The notes below the pieces were generated by a model. That model was not told the origin of the DNA. It ran no database searches and saw only the letters and a program-made list of their open reading frames with translations. Shown in pieces: positions 8,617-16,428 of a stretch of DNA of 64,000 nucleotides (positions are counted from its first letter, which is position 1; every line of letters begins with the position of its first letter). The position numbers and the translations under genes are program-made. Source of the stretch: Streptomyces sp. GESEQ-35 (GTDB taxonomy: Bacteria > Actinomycetota > Actinomycetes > Streptomycetales > Streptomycetaceae); NCBI RefSeq assembly GCF_017948485.1, contig NZ_JAFFSX010000030.1:62001-126000 (forward strand). Reading direction: 5' to 3'.

Positions 8617-10320
8617 ATGGCGAACGCACCGGTCCAACGCATGTCCCAGTTGATGGCGAAGACGCTGCGTGACGACCCGGCGGACGCCGAGGTCCTCAGC
8701 CACAAGCTGCTCGTCCGCGCCGGCTACGTCCGCCGCACCGCCGCCGGCATCTGGTCCTGGCTGCCCCTCGGCAAGAAGGTCCTCGCCAACGTCGAGCGCG
8801 TCGTCCGCGAGGAGATGGACGCGATCGGCGCCCAGGAGGTACTGCTTCCCGCGCTGCTGCCGCGTGAGCCGTACGACGCGACGGGCCGCTGGGACGAGTA
8901 CGGCCCCGAACTCTTCCGCCTCCAGGACCGCAAGGGCGGCGACTACCTCCTCGGCCCGACCCACGAGGAGATCTTCACCCTGCTGGTGAAGGACCAGGCG
9001 TCCTCCTACAAGGACCTGCCGGTGATCCTCTACCAGATCCAGCACAAGTACCGTGACGAGGCCCGCCCCCGCGCCGGCATCCTGCGCGGCCGTGAGTTCC
9101 TGATGAAGGACTCCTACTCCTTCGACACGGAGGACGAGGGCCTGGCCCAGTCGTACGCCCTGCACCGCCAGGCGTACCAGAAGGTCTTCGAGCGTCTCGG
9201 CCTCGACTACCGCATCTGCGCCGCCACCGCGGGCGCGATGGGCGGCTCGAAGTCGGAGGAGTTCCTCGCCCCCGCCGAGGCCGGCGAGGACACCTTCGCT
9301 GACTGCCCGAACTGCGACTTCGCGGCCAACACCGAGGCGATCACGTACGAGCTGAAGCCGGTGGACGCCGCAGGCGTGCCCGCCCTCGAAGAGATCCCCA
9401 CCCCGGACACCCCGACCATCGAGACCCTCGCCGCCTCCCTCGGCGTCCCGGCCTCCGCGACCCTGAAGAACCTGCTCGTGAAGGTCGACGGCGAGATCGT
9501 CGCCGTCGGCGTGCCCGGTGACCGCGAGGTCGACATGGGCAAGGTCGAGGCGCACTTCGCCCCGGCCGTCGTCGAGATGGTCACCGAGGCGGACTTCGCC
9601 GGCCGCCCCGACCTGGTCCGCGGCTACGTCGGCCCGCAGGGCCTGGGCGAGAAGGTGAAGTACCTCGCCGACCCGCGCGTGGCCCCCGGCACGTCCTGGA
9701 TCACGGGTGCCAACAAGGAGGGCATGCACGCGAAGAACGTGGTCGCGGGCCGTGACTTCGAGGTCGGCGAGTACGTGGACGTCGTGGTCGTCCAGGAGGG
9801 CGACCCCTGCCCGAAGTGCGGCACCGGCCTCAAGCTCGACCGCGCCATCGAGATCGGCCACATCTTCCAGCTGGGCCGCAAGTACGCCGACGCCCTCAAG
9901 CTCGACGTCCTCGGTCGGCACGGCAAGCCCGTCCGCGTCACCATGGGCTCGTACGGCATCGGCGTCTCCCGCGCCGTCGCGGCCCTCGCCGAGCAGACCG
10001 CCGACGACAAGGGCCTGTGCTGGCCGCAGGAGGTCGCCCCCGCCGACGTGCACGTGGTCGCCGCGGGCAAGGCCCTCCAGACCGAACTGGCCCTCGACGT
10101 CTCCCAGAAGCTGGCGGCAGCCGGTCTGCGCGTCCTGGTCGACGACCGGGCGGGTGTGTCCCCGGGCGTGAAGTTCACGGACTCCGAGCTGATCGGCGTA
10201 CCGCAGATCCTGGTCGCGGGCCGCCGCTCCGCCGAGGGCGTCCTCGAACTCAAGGACCGGAGGACCGGCGAGCGCGAGGAGCTGACGGTCGACGAGGCGA
10301 TCGCCCGCCTGAGCGCGTAG
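8617..10320 (+). CDS. proS: Prolyl-tRNA synthetase
   Basis: 567 residues, the length of the bacterial type with an inserted editing domain. It charges tRNA-Pro in the cytoplasm. The class II catalytic core begins at once (MSQLMAKTLRDDPADAE), with YKDLPVILYQIQHKYRDE and REFLMKDSYSF (motif 2), and later YGIGVSRAVAALAE (motif 3). Between them, about residues 225-395, lies a YbaK-type editing insertion (ASATLKNLLVKVDG) that hydrolyses Ala-tRNA-Pro. A CPNCDF and a CPKCGTG pair flank the insertion. The anticodon-binding domain is at the C-terminus. An AGGAG site precedes the ATG. Confidence 0.97.
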   Translation: MANAPVQRMSQLMAKTLRDDPADAEVLSHKLLVRAGYVRRTAAGIWSWLPLGKKVLANVERVVREEMDAIGAQEVLLPALLPREPYDATGRWDEYGPELFRLQDRKGGDYLLGPTHEEIFTLLVKDQASSYKDLPVILYQIQHKYRDEARPRAGILRGREFLMKDSYSFDTEDEGLAQSYALHRQAYQKVFERLGLDYRICAATAGAMGGSKSEEFLAPAEAGEDTFADCPNCDFAANTEAITYELKPVDAAGVPALEEIPTPDTPTIETLAASLGVPASATLKNLLVKVDGEIVAVGVPGDREVDMGKVEAHFAPAVVEMVTEADFAGRPDLVRGYVGPQGLGEKVKYLADPRVAPGTSWITGANKEGMHAKNVVAGRDFEVGEYVDVVVVQEGDPCPKCGTGLKLDRAIEIGHIFQLGRKYADALKLDVLGRHGKPVRVTMGSYGIGVSRAVAALAEQTADDKGLCWPQEVAPADVHVVAAGKALQTELALDVSQKLAAAGLRVLVDDRAGVSPGVKFTDSELIGVPQILVAGRRSAEGVLELKDRRTGEREELTVDEAIARLSA

Positions 10321-10422
10321 CGGGAACGCAGCGAAGGAACGTAAAGGAACCCCTCAGAAAGTTCTCCGGGGGCCTATAGGAGCCTCACAGACTTCTCTCA
10401 GGCCGTTCCTCGACCGTATGAC

Positions 10423-10437
10423 GTGACACAGCGTCAC
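10423..10437. promoter_or_regulatory. Small inverted repeat upstream of the redox operon
   Basis: GTGAC-ACAGC-GTCAC, a perfect 5 bp inverted repeat, lies 17 bases before the ATG of the first gene of the flavin/iron-sulfur operon. Its position suits an operator, but no regulator is identified and such a short repeat can occur by chance. Confidence 0.3.
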
Positions 10438-10454
10438 TACGGAGGGGAACGGTC

Positions 10455-10790
10455 ATGACGGTCAGGGAGAGGCGAGCCACCGCCGCGGTCCGCAGAGGCA
10501 CGCGACGCGTGGCGGCGGCGACCGCCGCGGTGACACTGGCGGCGGCAGCCGGAGTGTTCGCACTCATCGGCACGATGCAGGCGGACACCGCCGACACGAC
10601 GGCGAGCGACAGCACGGGGTCGAGCAGCTCCAGCAGCGCCACGAGCGGCGGTACGGACACGTCGTCCAGCGCTACGGACTCCTCGACGTCGGACAGCTCC
10701 ACGGACTCCTCCACGTCGAGCAGTTCCTCGTCCTCCGGCCTGACCTCCGGCAGCGGTGACTCCGCCGACTCCACCTCGGGGGCGTCGTGA
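10455..10790 (+). CDS. Small membrane-anchored Ser/Thr-rich protein, first gene of redox operon
   Basis: 111 residues. A basic N-terminus (about residues 1-20) is followed by one hydrophobic helix (AAATAAVTLAAAAGVFALIG) and then about 65 residues that are nearly all Ser, Thr, Asp, Ala and Gly. The tail should be extracytoplasmic and disordered. I do not recognise a family. Its stop overlaps the apbE start, so the two are coupled. In similar streptomycete operons the first gene often encodes an FMN-binding protein that ApbE modifies; this protein has no FMN-binding domain, but its Ser/Thr-rich tail leaves an ApbE target possible. That is inference. Confidence 0.7.
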   Translation: MTVRERRATAAVRRGTRRVAAATAAVTLAAAAGVFALIGTMQADTADTTASDSTGSSSSSSATSGGTDTSSSATDSSTSDSSTDSSTSSSSSSSGLTSGSGDSADSTSGAS

Positions 10791-11782
10791 TGAGCACACC
10801 CCTGCGTACGACCGCCGCCGCCGACTGGCATGCCCTCGGCACCAGCGTCCGGCTGGTCGTCACCGACCCGGCGCTGCTGGACTCCTGCAACCTGCTGCTG
10901 GCCCGCCATCTGGCCGAGGTGGACACGGCGTGCAGCCGCTTCCGCACGGACTCCGAACTCTCCGCCCTCGACGACGCGGCAGGCCGCCCCGTCCGGGTCA
11001 GCCCGCTGCTCGCGGAGGCCCTCTCCGTGGCGCTGCACGCGGCCGAGGCGACGGACGGTGCGGTCGACCCGACGGTCGGTTCGGCGCTGGAAACGATCGG
11101 CTACGACCGCGACTTCACCCTTGTCCGGGAGGACGACCGTCCGGTCCGCCTGACCGTCAGGCGGGCTCCCGGCTGGCGCCGGCTGAACCTGGACCGCGAG
11201 ACCGGCACGGTCACCGTCCCGCCCGGTGTCCGCCTGGACCTGGGGGCCACGGCCAAGGCCTGGGCCGCCGACCGGGCCGCCAAGACGCTGGCCCGGGCCG
11301 CGGACTGCGGCGTGCTGGTGAGCCTGGGCGGTGACACGGCCGTCGCGGGCGAACCCCCGGCGGGCGGCTGGCAGATCCGCGTCCAGGACATCACGGGCCG
11401 GGTCGAGGAAACGCCCGCGCAGGGCTCGTACACCACCGTCGGCCTGCACAGCGGAGGCCTGGCCACCTCCGGCACGACGGCCCGCACCTGGCGCCGCGGC
11501 GGACACGCCCTCCACCACATCATCGACCCACGCACCTGCCTGCCCGTCCGCACACCTTGGCGCACGGTCACGGTCGCCGCGGAGACCTGCGCCGACGCCA
11601 ACGCGGCGAGCACCGCGGCGCTGGTGAAGGGCGCGGGCGCGGAGCGGTGGCTGACGAGGCAGGGACTGCCGGCGCGCCTGGTGAGCCAGGAGGGCCTGAT
11701 CGTCACAACGCCGGGCTGGCCGACCAACCCAGGGGCGCGGGGAACTGCGCGACCAGCCCCCACCGGGGGGATAGCCGCATGA
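10790..11782 (+). CDS. apbE: FAD:protein FMN transferase (ApbE family)
   Basis: 330 residues from the ATG at 10790; GTG at 10787 is an alternative. ApbE uses FAD to attach FMN to a Thr or Ser of a partner protein. Seen: TACSRFRTDSELSALD near the start, LDLGATAKAWAADRAA and SLGGDTAV for FAD and Mg binding, GLATSGTTARTWRRGG, and HHIIDPRTCLPVRTPW. Both ends overlap neighbours (TGATG and ATGA), so it is part of a five-gene operon. Oddity: the last about 18 residues (from NPGARGTARPAP) are encoded by the dispersed intergenic repeat at 11731-11764, so the natural C-terminus appears to have been replaced. No signal peptide is visible, unlike many ApbE proteins. Confidence 0.9.
   Translation: MSTPLRTTAAADWHALGTSVRLVVTDPALLDSCNLLLARHLAEVDTACSRFRTDSELSALDDAAGRPVRVSPLLAEALSVALHAAEATDGAVDPTVGSALETIGYDRDFTLVREDDRPVRLTVRRAPGWRRLNLDRETGTVTVPPGVRLDLGATAKAWAADRAAKTLARAADCGVLVSLGGDTAVAGEPPAGGWQIRVQDITGRVEETPAQGSYTTVGLHSGGLATSGTTARTWRRGGHALHHIIDPRTCLPVRTPWRTVTVAAETCADANAASTAALVKGAGAERWLTRQGLPARLVSQEGLIVTTPGWPTNPGARGTARPAPTGGIAA
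11731..11764. repeat. Dispersed repeat, copy 3, inside the 3' end of apbE
   Basis: AGGGGCGCGGGGAACTGCGC plus the following GACCAGCCCCCACC match the repeat body of copies 1, 4 and 5, but the left hairpin arm is missing. It is read in frame as part of apbE, ending 18 bases before the apbE stop. Confidence 0.75.
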
Positions 11783-12360
11783 CCTCCGAAACCCTCTGGT
11801 ACGCAAACCGAGCCACCGGTGCCGTCTGCCTGGTCCTGTTCACCGTCGTCGTCCTGCTCGGCATCGCCGTACGCCTGCGCGCAAGGATTCCCGGCCTGCC
11901 CAGATTCGGCACGGTCACCCTCCACCGCACTCTCTCCCTCTCCGCCCTCGTCTTCCTGGCTCTCCACATCTCCACCGCGGCAGTCGACGGCTACGTCAAC
12001 ATCACGGCCGCTGACGTCCTCGTCCCCTTCGTCTCCGACTACCAGCCCCTGTGGCTCGGCCTCGGCACGGTCGCCCTCGACCTGATGCTCGCGGTCCTGG
12101 TCACCAGCCTGCTGAGGGAACGCATAGGGCACCGTGTCTGGCGCGGAGCGCACTGGCTGGCGTACGCCTCCTGGCCGTTCGCCCTGATCCACGGCATCGG
12201 CATCGGCACGGACACCGGCACCGACTGGATGACCTGGCTCACCGTCTCCTGCGTGGCCGCGATGGTCCTCGCCGTCGGGACCCGCGTGGCGCACTCCGCC
12301 CGCGCCGCCCGCCGCACCCCCGCCGCCCTCCTCCGCACGGCCGAAGGAGCCCGACCGTGA
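11779..12360 (+). CDS. Cytochrome b561/ferric reductase-like transmembrane protein
   Basis: 193 residues with about five hydrophobic helices: residues about 10-30, 48-68 (TVTLHRTLSLSALVFLALHI), a third near LWLGLGTVALDLMLAVLVTS, a fourth with GAHWLAYASWPFALIHG, and the last in the C-terminal third. Paired histidines on the second helix (LHR and LHI) and the fourth (AHW and IHG) are placed as heme ligands, as in ferric-reductase-like domains. It should pass electrons across the membrane for the ApbE/NuoF-like/ferredoxin set. Its ATG overlaps the apbE stop (ATGA) and its stop overlaps the next GTG. Confidence 0.85.
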   Translation: MTSETLWYANRATGAVCLVLFTVVVLLGIAVRLRARIPGLPRFGTVTLHRTLSLSALVFLALHISTAAVDGYVNITAADVLVPFVSDYQPLWLGLGTVALDLMLAVLVTSLLRERIGHRVWRGAHWLAYASWPFALIHGIGIGTDTGTDWMTWLTVSCVAAMVLAVGTRVAHSARAARRTPAALLRTAEGARP

Positions 12361-13541
12361 CCATGACCACCACCGACCTCTACATGCCCCCGAGGCTGCT
12401 CGCCCCGGGCGGCACCCCTGCCGACTTCCGCACTCACGAGCAGCGTTACGGCTCCCTGCCGTACGGCGATCCGGCCGGCCTCCTGCGGACCGTCGCCGAG
12501 TCCGGCCTCACTGGCCGCGGCGGAGCCGCCTTCCCGACGTACCGCAAGCTGGTCTCGGTCGCCGAGGCCGGACGACGCGGCGGCCGCGCGCCCGTCGTGA
12601 TCGCCAACGGCGCGGAGGGCGAGCCCGCGAGCCGCAAGGACAAGACGCTGCTGCGCCTGTCACCCCACCTCGTCCTGGACGGACTCCAGGTGGCCGCCGC
12701 CGCGGTCGGCGCGGGGGAGGCCCACCTGGCGGTCGAGGACGGCGCGTCCTATCTGGAGTCGGCGCTCGCCCACCGGCACGACCCGCTGAACGTCCGGATC
12801 ATCAGGCTCCCCGCGGGCTTCCTGTCCGGCCAGTCCTCGGCCCTCGCCCAGTACGTCGACGGGGGCGCCGCGCTCCCCTCGTACCAGCGCAGGCCGGTCC
12901 GCGAACGCGGCGTGCGCCGCGCCCCGACCCTCGTGCAGAACGTCGAGACCCTGGCCCACCTCGCGCTCATCGCCCGCTACGGCGCCGACTGGTTCCGCTC
13001 CGCCGGCACCCCGGCCCAACCGGGCAGCGCCCTGTGCACGGTGCACGCGCCCGGACATGAAGTCCGCGTCATCGAGGCCCCGTTCGGCATACCACTGGGC
13101 CGCCTGCTGCCCCTGAACGGTATGCAGGCCGTCCTCCTCGGCGGCTACCACGGCACCTGGATCCCGGCCGCCGAAGCCGCTCAACTCCGCCTGGACGCCG
13201 CCACCTTGGGCGCAGGCGTCCTCGCCGCACTCCCCGCCGACCACTGCGGCCTCACCGAGACCGCCCGCGTCCTGCGCTACCTGGCCGCGCAGTCGGCCGG
13301 CCAGTGCGGCCCCTGCCTCAACGGCCTCCCCCGCATCGCCGCCGCCTTCACCACGCTGGCCACCCCCGGCCCCCAGGGCACCACCCGCGCCGACATCACC
13401 CGCTGGTCCGGCCTCGTCGAGGGCCGCGGCGCCTGCCACCACCCCGACGGCACCGTCCGCCTGGTCCGCAGCGCGCTGACCACGTTCACGGCCGACCTGG
13501 ACGCTCACGCCCAGGGCTTCTGCACGGCTGAGGAGCACTGA
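12357..13541 (+). CDS. NuoF-like NADH/FMN/iron-sulfur electron-input protein
   Basis: 394 residues starting at GTG 12357, which overlaps the upstream TGA and follows GAAGGAG. It resembles the FMN- and NADH-binding subunit of complex I and RnfC. Seen: ESGLTGRGGAAFPTYRK (glycine-rich FMN region), VIANGAEGEPASRKDK, and TLVQNVETLAHLA. Near the C-terminus QCGPCLNG plus GACHHPDG supply only three cysteines; canonical NuoF has S-C-G-x-C-x-P-C, and the first Cys is Ala here. I recall the same substitution in actinobacterial relatives. Likely role: feed NADH electrons to the neighbouring ferredoxin and membrane cytochrome. Confidence 0.87.
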   Translation: MTMTTTDLYMPPRLLAPGGTPADFRTHEQRYGSLPYGDPAGLLRTVAESGLTGRGGAAFPTYRKLVSVAEAGRRGGRAPVVIANGAEGEPASRKDKTLLRLSPHLVLDGLQVAAAAVGAGEAHLAVEDGASYLESALAHRHDPLNVRIIRLPAGFLSGQSSALAQYVDGGAALPSYQRRPVRERGVRRAPTLVQNVETLAHLALIARYGADWFRSAGTPAQPGSALCTVHAPGHEVRVIEAPFGIPLGRLLPLNGMQAVLLGGYHGTWIPAAEAAQLRLDAATLGAGVLAALPADHCGLTETARVLRYLAAQSAGQCGPCLNGLPRIAAAFTTLATPGPQGTTRADITRWSGLVEGRGACHHPDGTVRLVRSALTTFTADLDAHAQGFCTAEEH

Positions 13542-13542
13542 C

Positions 13543-13743
13543 ATGGACCAGCACATCGACATCGACTGGACATCCTGCAAGGCCCACGGCCTGTGCGCGG
13601 AACTCCTACCGGACCACATCACGCTGGACGAGTGGGGCTACCCACAGTTGGACGGCACTCCAGTGCCGGCCCGCACGGTAAAGCGGGCGCGCAGGGCAGC
13701 GGCAGACTGCCCGGCCCTGGCGCTCAAACTCAGGCCCAGTTGA
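13543..13743 (+). CDS. Small single-cluster ferredoxin
   Basis: 66 residues, starting one base after the NuoF-like stop. Cysteines are spaced C-x5-C (SCKAHGLC), then a distant CPALAL, the three-cysteine pattern of actinobacterial [3Fe-4S] or [4Fe-4S] ferredoxins that serve P450s and reductases. The usual EWGYPQL segment is in the middle. As last gene of the operon it is the probable electron acceptor from, or donor to, the NuoF-like protein. The start is the ATG after GAGGAGCACTGAC. Confidence 0.92.
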   Translation: MDQHIDIDWTSCKAHGLCAELLPDHITLDEWGYPQLDGTPVPARTVKRARRAAADCPALALKLRPS

Positions 13744-13800
13744 CGCGCCCCAAAGGGGCGCGGGGAACTGCGCGACCAGCCCCCACGCACCCGCAGACAA
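13744..13800. repeat. Dispersed intergenic repeat, copy 4
   Basis: Directly after the ferredoxin stop: GCGCCCC-AAA-GGGGCGC hairpin, then GGGGAACTGCGCGACCAGCC and ACCCGCAGA. It is the most complete copy and lies between convergent genes, so its hairpin may act as a terminator. Confidence 0.75.
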
Positions 13801-13811
13801 AACACAACCCC

Positions 13812-14702
13812 TCAAAGCCACCCGGCAAACTCGAGCAACAGCTCCGCATCCTTCGGCCGCCCCACCCGAAGCGCCCGTACCCCGGACTCCACCGCCCGGA
13901 ACAACGTCCACCCCCGCAACCGCTCCTGATCCACATCCAACGACTCCGCAAGCCGCTTGACCCGCCGCCGGGTGATCGAGGCCCCGGACGGCGAGGCAAT
14001 CAGATCCTCCACCCGATCCCGCACCAGCCGAGCCAGATCGAACGCACACTCCCCCACCACGGGATCGGGCCCCACCGCCAGCCAAGGCGACCGATCACCC
14101 GCCAGCACCTTGCTCTGCCGAAACGTCCCATGCAGCAATCGCCGCTCAGGCGGCGCAGCCACCAGCTCCTCGCGCGCTTCGAGAGCCGCGCTCACCAGCG
14201 CCGCCACCTCCGCGGACGCGCCCCGCATCGCCGCGGCCTGCCGCCCGGTCCGCTCGGCCACGGTCTCGAAGGAAAACTCGCCTGGCGGCTCCACCCACAG
14301 CCGCCGCAACGTCCCCGCCGCCTCCAGCAGCGCCTTCGCCTCCGGCAACGACCGCACCGACACATCCGGATGCAGCCGCTCCAGCAGCAACACACCCTCA
14401 CCGGGCGACTCTTCAAGAACCTGTACGGCGCCCCGCCCGCCCCAGTGGGCGAGTGCGGCCCGCTCGCTCTCCGGACGGGCCCGGGACGGGGCCAGCTTCA
14501 GCACGGCGGGAGTCCCGTCAGGGCGCCGCACCAGCACGACCAGGCTGCTGCGCCCGCCGGGCACCTGCACCCGCTCCACGGTCAACTCGCGTAGCGCGAC
14601 GGCCTGCTGCGCCGCCTGCGGCAGCTTCTCCAGCCAGTCGTCACCGTCCGGTGCCGTCTCACCGAGCGCCCTGACCAGACGCCGCGGCGGTTCGAAAGCC
14701 AT
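13812..14702 (-). CDS. Aminoglycoside/streptomycin-phosphotransferase-fold protein, probable pseudokinase
   Basis: 296 residues with an APH-type kinase fold: a nucleotide-binding N-lobe with AVLKLAPS (Lys69) and VLLLERL, then a helical C-lobe. The catalytic loop, normally H-G-D-x-x-x-x-N, reads HGTFRQSKV (191-199): the catalytic Asp is Thr193 and the Asn is Lys198. The metal-binding motif, normally I-D-P, reads VGPDP, so that Asp is Gly211. All three key residues are lost while overall length and the FDLARLVRDRVEDL helix are kept. Drug-kinase activity is therefore unlikely; a binding or regulatory role is my inference. It is the last gene of a three-gene reverse cluster. Confidence 0.82.
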   Translation of the reverse strand: MAFEPPRRLVRALGETAPDGDDWLEKLPQAAQQAVALRELTVERVQVPGGRSSLVVLVRRPDGTPAVLKLAPSRARPESERAALAHWGGRGAVQVLEESPGEGVLLLERLHPDVSVRSLPEAKALLEAAGTLRRLWVEPPGEFSFETVAERTGRQAAAMRGASAEVAALVSAALEAREELVAAPPERRLLHGTFRQSKVLAGDRSPWLAVGPDPVVGECAFDLARLVRDRVEDLIASPSGASITRRRVKRLAESLDVDQERLRGWTLFRAVESGVRALRVGRPKDAELLLEFAGWL

Positions 14703-14732
14703 ACGCGAGCATCTCCCTTCCAGTACGAGGCG

Positions 14733-15191
14733 TCACGCGGTCGGCGAAGCCGACGCGGCGGCGGTCCGCTCGGCGAGCCCAGGGAAGGCTACGCTCTCGC
14801 CGCGCCAGCGCACCGCCCGCACCGCCGCTTCCCGCAGCGCCTCGGCGGCCGTCCGCCGTCGCTCGCCGTCGGTGGCCCGCACCAGGTCGGAGTAGACCCC
14901 GGCCACCCGGTCCTCCAGTTCGGTGGCGAGCCGGACGGCGGCCGTGGAGTCCGGCACCGCGAAGGGCAGTGCGTAGCCCGCGGCCGCGGACACCGGCGTC
15001 CCGCCCAGGTCCCGTACCGCGCGCGCCAGCGCGTCCCGCCGGGCCCGGTGGGCGTCGTAGGCCGCCTTGGCCTCCGTACGACGTTCTTCGCCGATCCGTC
15101 CGCCGACGACGCCGTAGCCGTACACGGCGGCATGCTCGGCCGCCAGTGCCGCCTGGAGCGCCTTCAGGTCCCCGTCCTTGGCCTCGCTCAC
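14733..15191 (-). CDS. DUF4439 ferritin-like domain protein
   Basis: 152 residues, all helical by composition. It fits the DUF4439 ferritin-like family: LKALQAALAAEHAAVYGYGV places Glu and His on the first helix, then RTEAKAAYDAHRARRDAL on the second, as in four-helix bundles; RLATELEDRVAGVYSDLV follows on a third. Whether it binds a di-iron centre is not certain, since only part of the ligand set is clear. Its start overlaps the stop of the upstream lipoprotein gene by four bases, so the two are coupled; the kinase-like gene follows 30 bases later. Confidence 0.85.
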   Translation of the reverse strand: MSEAKDGDLKALQAALAAEHAAVYGYGVVGGRIGEERRTEAKAAYDAHRARRDALARAVRDLGGTPVSAAAGYALPFAVPDSTAAVRLATELEDRVAGVYSDLVRATDGERRRTAAEALREAAVRAVRWRGESVAFPGLAERTAAASASPTA

Positions 15192-15712
15192 TTGTCACCC
15201 TCCGTCAGCAGATATGCGTGCGCAGCCCCGGCCGCCGCCACGGATGCCAGCACCCGCGCCAGCTCGCCGGGCATGTCCAGCAGCGTCTCGGTCCGCCGGT
15301 CCGCGAGCGCCCGTTCGGCGGCGGCCAGTTCGGCGAGGGCGGTCTTGTCGGCGCCGGGTTCGGTGGCGACGGGGGACTCCGAAGCGGACGGCGAGGAGGC
15401 GGACGGCGAGGCCGTCTTCGACGGCGTCCCGCCGAACGCCTCCGCATGCCGCGCCGCCTCCGTGCGCAGCGGCCGCAGCCGCTCCGCCAGCGCCGGATGT
15501 ACGGCGATGACGGCGTCGTACCGCGCCACCATCCCCTCGCTGTCACGGGCCGCACGCGCGCGTGCCCGGTCGGCGGCCGACGGACTGCCGCCGGTGCCGT
15601 CGGCGTCGGACTCGGCGGAGCAGCCCACGAGCAGGGCGGTGCCTGCGACGGCGGCGAACAGGCTCCTTCTGCGCGGCCCCGAGGGGGTGCGCGGCGGCAG
15701 GGGGAACGACAT
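15188..15712 (-). CDS. Lipoprotein, ferritin-operon partner
   Basis: 174 residues. An N-terminal signal has arginines (GPRRRSLF), a hydrophobic run and the lipobox LLVGC, so Cys31 should be lipid-modified and the protein held on the outer face of the membrane. The RRRSLF start could use the Tat route. A Ser/Pro/Ala-rich linker (SPSASSPSASESP) splits two helical segments; the second (LAELAAAERALADRRTE) is long and Ala-rich. No domain name is certain. It is coupled to the DUF4439 gene by an ATGA overlap and is divergent from rimP. Confidence 0.8.
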   Translation of the reverse strand: MSFPLPPRTPSGPRRRSLFAAVAGTALLVGCSAESDADGTGGSPSAADRARARAARDSEGMVARYDAVIAVHPALAERLRPLRTEAARHAEAFGGTPSKTASPSASSPSASESPVATEPGADKTALAELAAAERALADRRTETLLDMPGELARVLASVAAAGAAHAYLLTEGDK

Positions 15713-15907
15713 GGCAGACGTCCTCGGGGGCTCGTACGAAGGGGGAGGGCAGCACGCCCGTGATCACGGTACCCGCGCATACGTCCGATACCACTCACCG
15801 GCACCCGGCCGAGTTCAGGTGGACGGCAACACCCCCCGTGACCGGATACCCTTTGACCAGACACGCGACCTAACCACAACAGCACACGCGGCCGAGGAGT
15901 CACCCGG

Positions 15908-16426
15908 ATGAGCACCACCCAGAGCGAGAGGCTGCGAGAACTGCTCGAACCGCTCGTCGCCTCCCAGGGCCTGGATCTCGAAGAGATCGCAGTGGACTCG
16001 GTCGGACGCAAGCGGGTGCTGCGCGTGGTCGTCGACTCCGACGAAGGTGCCGATCTGGACGCGATCGCCGATGTGAGCCGCGCGCTCTCGGCGAAACTCG
16101 ACGAGACGGACGCGATGGGCCAGGGGGAGTACACCCTCGAGGTCGGAACCCCCGGTGCCGAGCGTGAACTCAGCGAACACCGTCACTACGTACGCGCCGT
16201 CGACCGGCTGGTGAAGTTCCAACTCGCCGAAGGCGGGGAACTGGTGGCCAGAATCCTGATCGTGGACGACGAGGGCATGGACCTCGAAGTACCCGGCGTG
16301 AAGGGCCGCAAGGCCACCACCCGCCGGCTCGCCTTCGCCGACATCGCCAAGTCCCGGGTGCAGGTGGAGTTCAACCGCAAGGACAAGCAGGACGAGAAGG
16401 ACATGAAGGAAGAGGAGGAGGCGTAG
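15908..16426 (+). CDS. rimP: Ribosome maturation factor RimP
   Basis: 172 residues. RimP helps assemble the 30S subunit. The N-terminal alpha/beta domain shows LVASQGLDLEEIAVDSVGRK, VLRVVVDSDEGADLDA and the family pattern YTLEVGTPGAERELSEHRHY, in which the common S-S-P-G is T-P-G. The C-terminal SH3-like domain follows, with a charged tail (KDEKDMKEEEEA type). A GAGGAG site precedes the ATG at 15908. It heads the rimP-nusA-ylxR-infB operon; nusA starts two bases after its stop. Confidence 0.95.
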   Translation: MSTTQSERLRELLEPLVASQGLDLEEIAVDSVGRKRVLRVVVDSDEGADLDAIADVSRALSAKLDETDAMGQGEYTLEVGTPGAERELSEHRHYVRAVDRLVKFQLAEGGELVARILIVDDEGMDLEVPGVKGRKATTRRLAFADIAKSRVQVEFNRKDKQDEKDMKEEEEA

Positions 16427-16428
16427 CC

